From positions 1 through 35,312 of the forward strand of contig JAIUOS010000036.1 of assembly GCA_020161755.1 (NCBI GenBank): DNA of 35,312 bases. The letters run 5' to 3'. Numbering within the stretch: the first letter of the stretch is position 1; every line of letters begins with the position of its first letter. Shown in pieces: positions 24,015 to 31,624 of the stretch. A program made the translations under genes and the position numbers. This DNA comes from Actinomycetota bacterium. GTDB taxonomy: Bacteria; Actinomycetota; Actinomycetes; Propionibacteriales; Propionibacteriaceae. The notes under the pieces were generated by a model. It was not told where the DNA came from and searched no databases. It worked only from the letters and a program-made list of their open reading frames with translations.

Positions 24015-24355
24015 ATGAGGAGATCGTCGACTACACGATCCTTTGCGAGCACACCTGCTGGGGAAGCGACCACACCGCACCGGTGGCCATCCGCCGACGG
24101 GTGCAACTGAAGGACGGGCGGGTGCGTCACGAAGGTGCTCGTTGCGACGGAACGCCGATCACCTTGATCGAGGCCGGCCAAGGATGGGCCGACCTCCCCA
24201 CCGGATGGTCGAACCCGTGCCTGTGCTGGGAACGTGGCCAGCACACCCATCTTGGCCATTGCTGCTTCGACCAGGACACCTGCGTTGAACACGACGACCT
24301 CGCCCGCGCGTGGCTCGAAGGAGTCGCGCACAGCGACGAAGGAAACCAGTGGTGA
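24011..24355 (+). CDS. Cysteine- and histidine-rich small protein
   Basis: 114 residues. A strand-rich first half (DYTILCEHTCWGSDH, VAIRRRVQLKDGRVRHEGARCDG) is followed by a Cys/His cluster (NPCLCWERGQHTHLGHCCFDQDTCVEHD) that could bind one or two metals, and a short helical end. The ATG overlaps the Gp37/Gp68 stop (ATGA), which points to a shared function. Family not recognised. Confidence 0.65.
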   Translation: MNEEIVDYTILCEHTCWGSDHTAPVAIRRRVQLKDGRVRHEGARCDGTPITLIEAGQGWADLPTGWSNPCLCWERGQHTHLGHCCFDQDTCVEHDDLARAWLEGVAHSDEGNQW

Positions 24356-24423
24356 TCGGCGCAACTCATGCTCGCAACCACCGTTGCAGCTCCGGCTCCG
24401 ACCTCGACGGCTCGACGGCTCGG

Positions 24424-24429
24424 TAGAGT
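24424..24429 (+). promoter_or_regulatory. Candidate -10 promoter element
   Basis: TAGAGT fits the actinobacterial -10 consensus and lies 31-36 bases before the ATG at 24460, after a 100-bp gap that ends the overlapping gene chain. No good -35 is visible. The ribosome site AAGAAGGG follows at 24446-24453. Confidence 0.35.
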
Positions 24430-24459
24430 CGCGTCGACGACCCCCAAGAAGGGCACCTG

Positions 24460-25158
24460 ATGATCCTCGTCAACCTCGCGAAGAGCTACCCGGCGGTCGC
24501 CCGGCAGCTGGCGGAACTCGGTTACGCCGAGCCCAAGTACGTGAAGGTCGCCGACCTCGCACCGTTGGCGGCAGCGACCGCAGGGGAGTGGTACCGGGTG
24601 TCTGCTCTCGCGATCGAGGAGTTCGGGGACTTGCTCGTCGGTGGCTACGCCGGCGAAGCGGTGTCGGTCTGGAAGATCGTTGGCCACGACCAGCACCCAC
24701 AGAACGGCACCGTGACGTTCCAGCTGAAGCCTGCGCTGGAATGGCACCAGCTGGTCGGCGCACCGCAGCCCGCCGGGCCGTGGAAGCAAGGCGAGGCCCG
24801 CGGAATCCGGTACATCCCCACCGAGGAGTACCAGCGATACCAGGGACGCCCGAACATCAACACGTGGAAAGCCAACACGTGGTCGTCGGCGATCGCCCAT
24901 CACAGCCGGATCGACCGCACCGCCGTCCCCGTGGCCGCGCTCAGCACGCCCGCCGAGATCTCCGTCAACTGGCCGCACCTCGGGCCGATCAAGCTCGCGA
25001 TCACCAGCACCGGCATCTTGGAGATCTCCGTGCCGCACGGGCTGAGAACCCGCACTCTGCACCTGCCCGCCCCAAAGCCAGCCCGCCGCAGAACAACCAC
25101 GAGGAAGACCCCCGGCGCGCGCGGCAAGGAGGCCCCGAAGGCCACACCCGACCAGTAG
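24460..25158 (+). CDS. Hypothetical protein with basic tail
   Basis: 232 residues without signal or membrane segments. Visible blocks are MILVNLAKSYPAVARQLAELG, the strand-rich VSVWKIVGHDQHPQNGTVTF, and INTWKANTWSSAIAHHSR. The last 35 residues are Lys/Arg/Pro-rich (RRRTTTRKTPGARGK), as in nucleic-acid-binding tails. It has its own candidate promoter (24424) and ribosome site. I do not recognise the family; the conserved Trp/His words suggest a folded nucleic-acid-associated domain, but that is inference. Confidence 0.65.
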   Translation: MILVNLAKSYPAVARQLAELGYAEPKYVKVADLAPLAAATAGEWYRVSALAIEEFGDLLVGGYAGEAVSVWKIVGHDQHPQNGTVTFQLKPALEWHQLVGAPQPAGPWKQGEARGIRYIPTEEYQRYQGRPNINTWKANTWSSAIAHHSRIDRTAVPVAALSTPAEISVNWPHLGPIKLAITSTGILEISVPHGLRTRTLHLPAPKPARRRTTTRKTPGARGKEAPKATPDQ

Positions 25159-25263
25159 CGAAGCACTCACGCGCCATGAGCCGACGAGCTCGGGCTGCGG
25201 CCTCGGCTCTAGTTCAAGACATGACAGTAACGAGCTGCCCGTGCGCGGTGTCAGTATTAGAAC

Positions 25264-25599
25264 ATGGGTACTAATCGCCGCTATCCTCAGCTGAGTGCTC
25301 AGCTGGCTGAGGAGCGCGAGCTTCGTGCGGCTCGGAAGAATGGGCCCTTGCAGTCGCTGACTGATGCTCAGATCAGACTCGGCCGAGAGGTTGTCTCGAT
25401 CGTTCCGGACGGTGCGGAGATGTGGGGGCGCGCGTGGCTGCGGTTCGGGACCACCGATGTCCGGGCCTGTGTTCGCGTGATGCGCTGGACATCAGACGCC
25501 GTAGGGGTGGAAGTAGAAGTAGCCGGCGATCGGCTCCGCTGTTGGGTGTGGCAGGGAGCCGTTGAACATCTTGCCAGCCGCGACGACGCCTGGCGCTAG
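25264..25599 (+). CDS. Hypothetical protein
   Basis: 111 residues. A helical start (LSAQLAEERELRAARKNGPLQSLTDAQIRLGR) is followed by a small beta domain (EVVSIVPDG, AWLRFGTTDVRACVRVMRWTSDAVGVEVEV, RLRCWVWQGAVEHL). It uses more T-ending codons than its neighbours in its first third. It is preceded by 105 bases with no gene and a slightly AT-richer stretch (GTATTAG at 25253-25259) that may hold its promoter. No family recognised. Confidence 0.65.
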   Translation: MGTNRRYPQLSAQLAEERELRAARKNGPLQSLTDAQIRLGREVVSIVPDGAEMWGRAWLRFGTTDVRACVRVMRWTSDAVGVEVEVAGDRLRCWVWQGAVEHLASRDDAWR

Positions 25600-25762
25600 A
25601 TGCCTGGGAGGCGCGTCTCTCACCTCGCACCCTCACTCCGCGGTCTGAACCGTGTCGTAGGAGACGCCAGCCATGTTGGTGCTCGTCGAGAAGGCGGTTG
25701 AACAGCTTGGGCGGAGCTCGCGACGGTTTCCGCAAACCTGACACTCCGAGCCAGTGCACTCA

Positions 25763-25806
25763 CCGCCCGTCCAGACCGCGCCGTTCGCGGCGGTCTGGAC
25801 GGGCGG
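25763..25806. terminator. 17-bp perfect inverted repeat, bidirectional terminator
   Basis: Arms 25763-25779 and 25790-25806 are fully complementary (inner ends GACCGC / GCGGTC) around a ten-base loop. It lies between the plus-strand gene ending at 25599 and the minus-strand gene whose stop is at 25810, where a two-way terminator is expected. It has no T-tract. The 160 bases before it hold nothing I can assign. Confidence 0.6.
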
Positions 25807-25809
25807 ACG

Positions 25810-26181
25810 TCAGCGGTAGAGCCGCTGGTCGTCGTAGGGGTCCGCGAACACCTCGGCGCAGCGCTGGCACTCGAACTCGAGCCCACCGTCGACGTTCAGT
25901 TCTGCGTTCCCGCCGCGATCGCCGCAGCGGCAGTAGCCCCACCGGGCCGGGTCGCCCAGGTCGGACGAGTAGTAGTCATCCTCGGTGTCGGTGCTCACCT
26001 CCAGGGCGTACTCGCCGATGATTTCGAGGTCCCAGGGGATGTCCTCCGCCTCGAGCGTGCGGTCGAGCTGCTGCTCGCGGAGCTGCCACAGCTGGCGGTA
26101 CTCCTCGGGGGTGACGGTGCCGCAGCCGCGGGTCACGTAGACCCAGACGATGCGACCGGTGGTGGTGGAACTCCTGGACAT
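25810..26181 (-). CDS. Small zinc-finger-like hypothetical protein
   Basis: 123 residues. The first half is GRIVWVYVTRGCGTV, a helix EEYRQLWQLREQQLDRTLEAEDI, and IIGEYALEVSTDTEDDYYSS. The C-terminal third has four cysteines as two knuckles (YCRCGD and ECQRCAEVF) that would bind one zinc. The ATG at 26181 is preceded by AAAGGGA; an in-frame extension to 26388 is Arg/Pro-rich and lies in the divergent promoter region, so it is rejected. It faces away from the MoxR operon across 282 bases. No family recognised. Confidence 0.7.
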   Translation of the reverse strand: MSRSSTTTGRIVWVYVTRGCGTVTPEEYRQLWQLREQQLDRTLEAEDIPWDLEIIGEYALEVSTDTEDDYYSSDLGDPARWGYCRCGDRGGNAELNVDGGLEFECQRCAEVFADPYDDQRLYR

Positions 26182-26385
26182 GTGATGTCCCTTTCTGTCG
26201 AGCCCGGGCTGAGAACCCGGATGGGCTGGTGGCCGACGGTCCGGCGGCCTCGCTACCAGTGCGTGCGGGGCTGCTTCTCGGCTGCCGACGGGAAGGTTGA
26301 CGGCACCGCCGCGTTTCGCCGGTTGTCGTCGGCGCTGATCTATGCGGCCGCCCTGCCGGTCAGGCAGAAACGTGTGGCGCCGGGT

Positions 26386-26401
26386 CACCCCGGGAGGGGT
26401 G
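26386..26401 (+). repeat. Structured palindrome, copy 1 (upstream of MoxR operon)
   Basis: CACCCC-GGGA-GGGGTG, followed by CGG. It shares a 15-base run (from A26387 to G26401) with copies 2 and 3. The lower stem of the other copies is not preserved here, so it is the most diverged copy. It lies 62 bases before the ATG at 26464 and is not behind any plus-strand gene, which argues against a simple terminator. Confidence 0.6.
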
Positions 26402-26426
26402 CGGGGAGTGGGAGCGGACCGTCCAC

Positions 26427-26446
26427 GCTGGGGTAAAACCCCTAGC
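26427..26446 (+). promoter_or_regulatory. Second hairpin in the MoxR leader
   Basis: GCTGGGG (26427-26433) pairs with CCCCTAGC (26439-26446) to give seven pairs (one G-T) around an A-rich loop. It sits between palindrome copy 1 and the start codon at 26464. It could be a leader structure controlling the operon. Confidence 0.4.
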
Positions 26447-26463
26447 CAGACGGAGAAACAACC

Positions 26464-27564
26464 ATGACAGACCTAGCTACCGCCGTGACCCTGATCGACG
26501 CCTGCGGGCACGCCCACGTACCGGTCCTGTTGCTGAGTGATCCGGGGATGGGCAAGTCGTCGCTGGTGCGGGGCCTCGCCACCAATCAGGGCGTGCTCTG
26601 TGAAACGGTGTTGGGCTCGATCCGGGAACCCGCCGACGTGGGCGGGTTGCCGGTGGTACAGCCTGACGGGACGGTGCTGCTGTCCCCGCCGTCGTGGGCG
26701 CGCAGGCTCGCAGAGGCGGGCAGCGGCTACGTGTTCTTGGACGAGCTGACGACCTGCCCGCCAGCGGTGCAAGCCGCGATGCTGGCGGTCGCACTGGACC
26801 GGGTTGTGGGCGATCTGGTGCTGCCCGCCGGTGTCCGTGTCGTCGCCGGGGCGAACCCCGCAGACCGGGCCGCTGACGGCTGGGAGTTGTCGCCCCCGCT
26901 GGCCAACCGGTTCTGTCACGTCACGTTCGCGCCGACCGTGGACGACTGGTTGGAGGGCATGACGGTCGGATGGGCCGCGCCCCCGGCGTCACGGGCGATC
27001 ACCGCCGACCCGATCCGGGTCGAGATGGTTAAGGCGCTGGTGACAGGCTTCGTCCGCCGCAAGCCTGAGCATCTGCACGCCTTCCCGATGACCGCCGCCG
27101 GGTCGGCTGGGCCGTGGCCGTCGCGGCGGACCTGGGCCATGTTGGCGTCGGCGCTGGCGAACGTGCGAGACGAGGACGCCGCTGCCCGGCAGGCGATCAC
27201 CTTCGGGCTGGTCGGGGAGGGCGTCGGGGTCGAATTCCTGACGTGGTGCGCGGAGGCCGATCTGCCCGATCCCGCGTTGGTGGTGGACAACCCGGCGGTG
27301 GTGGACTGGACGGACCGTCCAGATCGGGTTTGGGCCGTGCTGTCGGCGGTGGTCGGCTGGGCTGCGTCGAAGCGGACGGTGGAGGCGTGGCGGTCTGCGT
27401 GGGGGCCCCTGCTGGCTGCCGCAGAGGGTGGGGCGGTGGACGTGGCTGCTGCTGCCGCCCGGCCATTGAGCGCCTGCCGTCCGGCGTCGGCGCGGATCCC
27501 GGCTGCGGTGCGTGAGCAGTTCTCCCCGGTACTGGCTTCTGCCGGGCTGGGGGTGGCGGGGTGA
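26464..27564 (+). CDS. MoxR-type AAA+ ATPase
   Basis: 366 residues. The AAA+ core is compact: Walker A SDPGMGKSS (25-33), the MoxR-typical GSIREPADVGGLPVVQPDG segment, Walker B YVFLDEL (89-95, D93/E94), sensor-1 like VVAGANPAD and the LANRF arginine-finger motif before residue 155. A helical lid and an unrecognised C-terminal region follow. MoxR ATPases act as chaperones that work with von Willebrand A (vWA) proteins to activate or remodel targets; the next gene is such a partner, overlapping by four bases (GTGA). ATG 26464 follows GGAGAAA. First gene of a five-gene operon. Confidence 0.88.
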   Translation: MTDLATAVTLIDACGHAHVPVLLLSDPGMGKSSLVRGLATNQGVLCETVLGSIREPADVGGLPVVQPDGTVLLSPPSWARRLAEAGSGYVFLDELTTCPPAVQAAMLAVALDRVVGDLVLPAGVRVVAGANPADRAADGWELSPPLANRFCHVTFAPTVDDWLEGMTVGWAAPPASRAITADPIRVEMVKALVTGFVRRKPEHLHAFPMTAAGSAGPWPSRRTWAMLASALANVRDEDAAARQAITFGLVGEGVGVEFLTWCAEADLPDPALVVDNPAVVDWTDRPDRVWAVLSAVVGWAASKRTVEAWRSAWGPLLAAAEGGAVDVAAAAARPLSACRPASARIPAAVREQFSPVLASAGLGVAG

Positions 27565-28811
27565 GCGTGCTGGTGAGGCCTCTGCGGCCTGCTGAGTTGG
27601 AGGCGTTCAGGCTGGCGAGGCTGGTTGCAGCCGAATGGCAGCCGTACCTGATGCACGCCCTGTTCGCCGTCGCGCCGGTTGCCGCCGAAGGGCTGGGCAC
27701 GTTCGCGGTCGATGCGGGGTGGCGGTTGTACCTTGACCCGGCACGGCTGGTGGGGGAGTCCCGCTGGGACGCCCCGCGCGCGGCTGCGGTCCTGCTGCAC
27801 GAGGTCGGCCACCTGATCCGGGACCATGCTGGCCGGGCCGAACTGTTGCCGCTGCCGCGCCACCATTTGGCGTGGAACCTCGCCACGGACGCCGAAATCA
27901 ACGACGACCTGATCGCGGCGTCCGTGCCACTGCCGGACGGGCCGGTCACCCCGGCATCGCTCGGCTGCCCGGACGGGGAACTGGCCGAGACCTACTACGC
28001 GACGCTGCGTCGCGACCATGCCTCCCTGCCCGACGACGGCGGTGAGGGTTGCGGCTCGGGTGCAGGCTGCGGGCCGATACCGGGGGAGCTGCCCGGCACG
28101 ACCGGTCTCGGTGAAGGGGCGGGGGCTCCGGTCGACCCGGCGGAGGCCGACATGGTGCGCCGCCGGGTCGCGCAGGCGGTCCGGGATGCTGCTGGCGGCG
28201 AAGGTCGCAGCACGCTGCCCGCAGGGATGGAACGCTGGGCCAACGGGGTGCTGGCCCCGCCCGTGATCGGCTGGGACCACGTACTGCGCTCAGCTATCCG
28301 GCGGGGCATCGCCGACGTGGCGGGCAGGGTCAACTACACCTACCGGCGACCCGCGCGCCGACAAGTGCCCGGCATCGTCCGCCCCGCGATGCGGGCCGTG
28401 CAGGCCCGGGTGTCGGTGGTGGTGGACACGTCCGGCTCAATGGGCCAGGACGATCTGGACGCCGCACTGACTGAGGTCGGTGGCGTTCTGCGTTCCTCGG
28501 GGGTGGCTCGGGCCTCGCTGCGGCTGGTCAGCTGCGACGCGGCGGCGGCAACGTCCAAGCGGGTCAGGTCCGTGTCGGGCGTGGAACTCGTCGGTGGCGG
28601 CGGGACCGATATGCGGGTGGGGATTGCTGCCGCTGAGGCCGACCGGCCCGCTCCTGACGTGGTGATCGTGCTCACCGATGGCTACACGCCATGGCCGGAT
28701 GAACCGGGCCACGCACAGCTCATCTGTGCGGTGATCCGCGACGGCGACCCGAGCGATACACCGACGTGGGCGACCACCGTGCATATCCCGGTGGGGAGGT
28801 CGGCAGCATGA
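27561..28811 (+). CDS. Metallopeptidase-like / von Willebrand A (DUF2201 type) protein
   Basis: 416 residues. N-terminal peptidase-like domain with a zinc motif LLHEVGHLIRDH (H80, E81, H84) and the downstream ATDAEIND (107-114) that supplies the third ligand in this family. A Gly/acidic linker (about 155-195) leads to the C-terminal vWA domain with a complete MIDAS site: DTSGSMG (289-295), GGGTDM (346-351) and LTDGYTPWP (371-379). The pairing with a MoxR ATPase is a known combination; the metallopeptidase part suggests that activation may release proteolysis. GTG start overlaps the MoxR stop; its own stop overlaps the next ATG. Confidence 0.88.
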   Translation: MSVLVRPLRPAELEAFRLARLVAAEWQPYLMHALFAVAPVAAEGLGTFAVDAGWRLYLDPARLVGESRWDAPRAAAVLLHEVGHLIRDHAGRAELLPLPRHHLAWNLATDAEINDDLIAASVPLPDGPVTPASLGCPDGELAETYYATLRRDHASLPDDGGEGCGSGAGCGPIPGELPGTTGLGEGAGAPVDPAEADMVRRRVAQAVRDAAGGEGRSTLPAGMERWANGVLAPPVIGWDHVLRSAIRRGIADVAGRVNYTYRRPARRQVPGIVRPAMRAVQARVSVVVDTSGSMGQDDLDAALTEVGGVLRSSGVARASLRLVSCDAAAATSKRVRSVSGVELVGGGGTDMRVGIAAAEADRPAPDVVIVLTDGYTPWPDEPGHAQLICAVIRDGDPSDTPTWATTVHIPVGRSAA

Positions 28812-28993
28812 CCGGCGCTTCCTCGGACCTGCACGAGCACGCCCGGCGACTCCTGCTGGGCTCCGACCTGACCGTGGCCGATGCCGTGGCGCTGGCCTCG
28901 GGACAGGTGATCGGGGAGACGCTGTTGGCCTCGGCGCTGCGGGATGGGTGGACCGCCGCCGAGCGGACCGGTGAAGGGGGCCGGTCCCGGTGA
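28808..28993 (+). CDS. 61-residue helical protein of the MoxR operon
   Basis: Short but well supported by position: its ATG overlaps the vWA gene's stop (ATGA) and its stop overlaps the next GTG (GTGA). The sequence is helical (LHEHARRLLLGSDLTVADAV, VIGETLLASALRDGW) with a charged C-terminus. No family recognised. It may be an adaptor or inhibitor between the ATPase/vWA pair and the larger proteins. Confidence 0.65.
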   Translation: MTGASSDLHEHARRLLLGSDLTVADAVALASGQVIGETLLASALRDGWTAAERTGEGGRSR

Positions 28994-30165
28994 GCGTGGA
29001 GTGGTTCGAGTTGGGCCAGCGGCTTCGGGCGTCCACCGGAGAACGCTGCGAGCCCCGGCTGCTCCACGCCCCGATGTTGCTCGGTCCGCGCCCGGTCGCG
29101 GTGCGGGCCGAGCAACACCACGGCGTTGTGACTGTGGCTGCCGCATCCTCCGATGGCCGGGGTGAGGCAGGGGGATTGGACGGGCTGGAACTCCTTGCCG
29201 GGCTGGGTGTCTCGCTGGACGAGTCCGAGCCCGCCACGCTGGTCAGTGACGATCCGGCCACCTTGCGCAACCTGCTCGCACTGGCCCGCACGGTAGCTCC
29301 CGGCAGCGGCGCTGACGCGGTAGCCGGACACATCGGCTGGTGGGCCGAGCGCGCCGACTTCCCCGGCGGGAGCGCGGTGGCCGACGTGGTGGAGGGCTGC
29401 CGCGCTCGCTGGGTCACCGGGCGCGCGCCCTCGGCGGAGCCTGAGCCGGGGCTGTGGCGTGACTGGCTCGGTGTCCGGGACGCCTCGGTGGCCGGTGTGT
29501 TGGCCTTGCACGGGCTGGTCACGGAGGGTGAGCCGCTGCCGTGGCTCGACGCGCTGGCCGACGACGACCGGTACACCTTTGGGCAGGCGCGTAAGTCGCA
29601 CAGCGATGGGTGGGACTGGCGGCGTCCCGACACCACGAGCCGGGCGGCGGTTGGTCTGCGGACGCGGTGCGATGCGGCGGACTTGTACGCCGGGGCACTG
29701 CTCAGCGACCCGCTGTGGCGTGCTCGCGGCGTCCACACCGGCGAGGTCGTCGTCGGTGAGGTTTGCGGCGATCCGCCCGCCGGTCAGCGCGTGGTCGCGG
29801 TTGCCTGTGGCCGGTTGGACGCGAGGGTGCGGGCCGGGGCGGACGTGCTGTGGTGGCTCGGCGCGCCGACCGATGCGCTCCCGGCGGGCGGTGGAACCAC
29901 CGGCACCGTGCGGGCAACGGCGGTGAGCGGGGGCCGGTTGGTGTTGTCGCTCTCGACCCCGTACAACCGGCCCGCGCTCGGTGCCGGGCAAGAGGTGACC
30001 CTGATGCCTGCTGCGCCGAGTGTCCAGCGACAGCGGCGCGGCCAACAGGCCTACCGGAGCTTGCAGTACTCCCGCCGGTCGTGGCTCACCCAAGGTCGCA
30101 CCCCAACGCCCACCCGGCGAACCGTGCCACTGGACGTGCTGCTGGCCGGTGCTGAGAACGACTGA
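28990..30165 (+). CDS. Unrecognised protein of the MoxR-vWA-helicase operon
   Basis: 391 residues without membrane segments or motifs I can assign. Blocks that may be conserved are WFELGQRLRASTGERCEPRL, HIGWWAERADFPGG, LWRDWLGVRDASVAGVLALHG, DDDRYTFGQARKSHSDGWDW, and a beta-rich C-terminal part (TGEVVVGEVCGD, VTLMPAAPSVQRQRRGQQAYRSLQ) ending in a basic stretch. The C-terminal part with its nucleic-acid-friendly charge could be an OB- or SH3-like fold. GTG start overlaps the upstream stop; the helicase gene follows 12 bases later. It may be the specificity or target protein of the system. Confidence 0.7.
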   Translation: MSVEWFELGQRLRASTGERCEPRLLHAPMLLGPRPVAVRAEQHHGVVTVAAASSDGRGEAGGLDGLELLAGLGVSLDESEPATLVSDDPATLRNLLALARTVAPGSGADAVAGHIGWWAERADFPGGSAVADVVEGCRARWVTGRAPSAEPEPGLWRDWLGVRDASVAGVLALHGLVTEGEPLPWLDALADDDRYTFGQARKSHSDGWDWRRPDTTSRAAVGLRTRCDAADLYAGALLSDPLWRARGVHTGEVVVGEVCGDPPAGQRVVAVACGRLDARVRAGADVLWWLGAPTDALPAGGGTTGTVRATAVSGGRLVLSLSTPYNRPALGAGQEVTLMPAAPSVQRQRRGQQAYRSLQYSRRSWLTQGRTPTPTRRTVPLDVLLAGAEND

Positions 30166-30177
30166 AAGGACACGACG

Positions 30178-31494
30178 TTGCGCACCATTCCCTCGGGCTC
30201 TGTGATGGCCTCCACACGCCCAGAATCGCCCGCTGCGGCCCCGGCGGCACCGGAACCGGCAACTTGCCCACACCCGAGCCTCGGCGTGGGCTGGACCGCC
30301 TCAGCGATCATGGACGACCCCACCACGGCGGGCGTGCTGCACTCGGCATGGTCCGGCGACCCGGCGCTGGTGGTGCCGTCCCCACCCGGCGCGGGCAAGA
30401 CCCGGCTGGTCGTGCTGCTGGCCGCGTCCCTTGCCGAACGGGCCAAGCTCCGCGTCGGAATCGCGGCTCAAACGCGGGACCAGGCCGTTGAGATTGCACG
30501 CCGCCTCGGCGTGCTCGGCCACCCCGCGCTTCTCGCGTGGTCGGCCACCGCACCGGCCCCGGTGTTGGGCGGCGCGGCGCGCACGGCGAAGGGCTGGCAG
30601 GTCCGATTCCCGCCCTCGGGCGGTGGTGTCGTGGTGGCGACCACCGCCCGCTGGCTGGTCAGCGACCCCGGCAAGCTGTCCTGCGACCTCATGGTCGTGG
30701 ACGAGGCGTGGCAGGCCACCTACGCCGATCTGGGCGCTTTGGGCGCGTTCGCGGGCCAGATTGTGTGCGTGGGTGACCCCGGACAGATTGACCCGGTGGT
30801 GACCGGCAGGACGCGCCGCTGGGAGGGCTCAGCAACCGCGCCGCACCTTCCCGCCCCGGAGGCGCTTCTGGCTGCACACGCCGAAGGCGTGTCGGTTGTG
30901 CAGCTTCGCCACACATGGCGGCTCGGGCCGCAGACCACCGCTCTGATCCAGCCGGTGTTCTATCCATCCCTTCCGTTCACGTCGCGCCGTCCTGCTGAGT
31001 ACCTGATCGGCGCGGCAGGCGAGCGGCTGCCGGAGGTCGTGTCCGAGCCCGTTGCAGCGATCGCCGGGCCGGGTGACCCGGCGCTGGTCGGAACCTGTGC
31101 CCGGCTGGCGCGTGATCTGTTGGGCCGCACAATCGTCACCACCGATGCGTCCCGGCCCGTTGAGGCCACTGATCTGGCCGTGGTCACCCCGCACGTCGGG
31201 CAAGCGGCGGCGGTGCAAGCGCTTCTGGCCGATCTGCCCGACGTGCTGGTTGGGACGGCCAACCAGTTGCAGGGGCTGGAACGGCCCGCCGTTGTCGCCC
31301 TCCACCCGCTCGCGGGCTACCGCGACCCTTCGGGATTCGCGACCGATCTTGGCCGGGCGTGCGTCATGCTCTCGCGCCACCGGGCGCACCTGATCGTGGT
31401 CACCGACACCGCGAGTCTCGACGTGCTGGCCGGTCCCGATCCGACTCCCGCCGTGACGGCTCACCGTGCGCTGCTGGAAGCGCTGGCGGGCTGA
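30178..31494 (+). CDS. Superfamily 1 helicase-like ATPase
   Basis: 438 residues, compact. Motif I PSPPGAGKT (67-75), motif II VVDEAWQ (173-179; DEAW instead of DEAQ/DEED), motif III VGDPGQIDPV (198-207), motif IV-like LRHTWRLG (243-250), motif V GTANQLQGLE (359-368), motif VI VMLSRHRAHL (396-405). This is the Upf1/Dna2-like SF1 pattern without large insertions, so a minimal motor on DNA or RNA. The first 35 residues are a Pro/Ala leader. It starts at TTG 30178 with AAAGGA seven bases upstream and is the last gene of the operon. A structured palindrome follows at 31519. Confidence 0.82.
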   Translation: MRTIPSGSVMASTRPESPAAAPAAPEPATCPHPSLGVGWTASAIMDDPTTAGVLHSAWSGDPALVVPSPPGAGKTRLVVLLAASLAERAKLRVGIAAQTRDQAVEIARRLGVLGHPALLAWSATAPAPVLGGAARTAKGWQVRFPPSGGGVVVATTARWLVSDPGKLSCDLMVVDEAWQATYADLGALGAFAGQIVCVGDPGQIDPVVTGRTRRWEGSATAPHLPAPEALLAAHAEGVSVVQLRHTWRLGPQTTALIQPVFYPSLPFTSRRPAEYLIGAAGERLPEVVSEPVAAIAGPGDPALVGTCARLARDLLGRTIVTTDASRPVEATDLAVVTPHVGQAAAVQALLADLPDVLVGTANQLQGLERPAVVALHPLAGYRDPSGFATDLGRACVMLSRHRAHLIVVTDTASLDVLAGPDPTPAVTAHRALLEALAG

Positions 31495-31518
31495 CCGGCC
31501 CCCCCGCCCTCGGTCGGT

Positions 31519-31557
31519 GAGGGCTCCGCGCCACCCCGGGAGGGGTGCGGAGCCCTC
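31519..31557 (+). repeat. Structured palindrome, copy 2 (between helicase gene and dprA)
   Basis: Lower stem 31519-31529 pairs with 31547-31557 (11 perfect pairs; GGCTCC with GGAGCC inside). A three-base bulge GCC follows on the 5' side, then upper stem ACCCC / GGGGT with loop GGGA. It lies 67 bases before the ATG at 31625. The upper part is identical to copy 3 and the lower stem differs in sequence but keeps pairing, a sign of selection on structure. It may terminate the helicase operon, control dprA, or both. Confidence 0.65.
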
Positions 31558-31624
31558 CGCTGGTTCGGCTTGGCTGGACGGGAAGGGCGTGGTGGGCGCG
31601 ATCGGCAACGAAGGGAGCCAGGCG

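Noticed and set aside
26182-26436. Plus-strand frame of 84 codons before the MoxR operon
   Set aside because: It has no ribosome site, lies in the divergent promoter region, runs through the palindrome copy, and has shadow-like composition.
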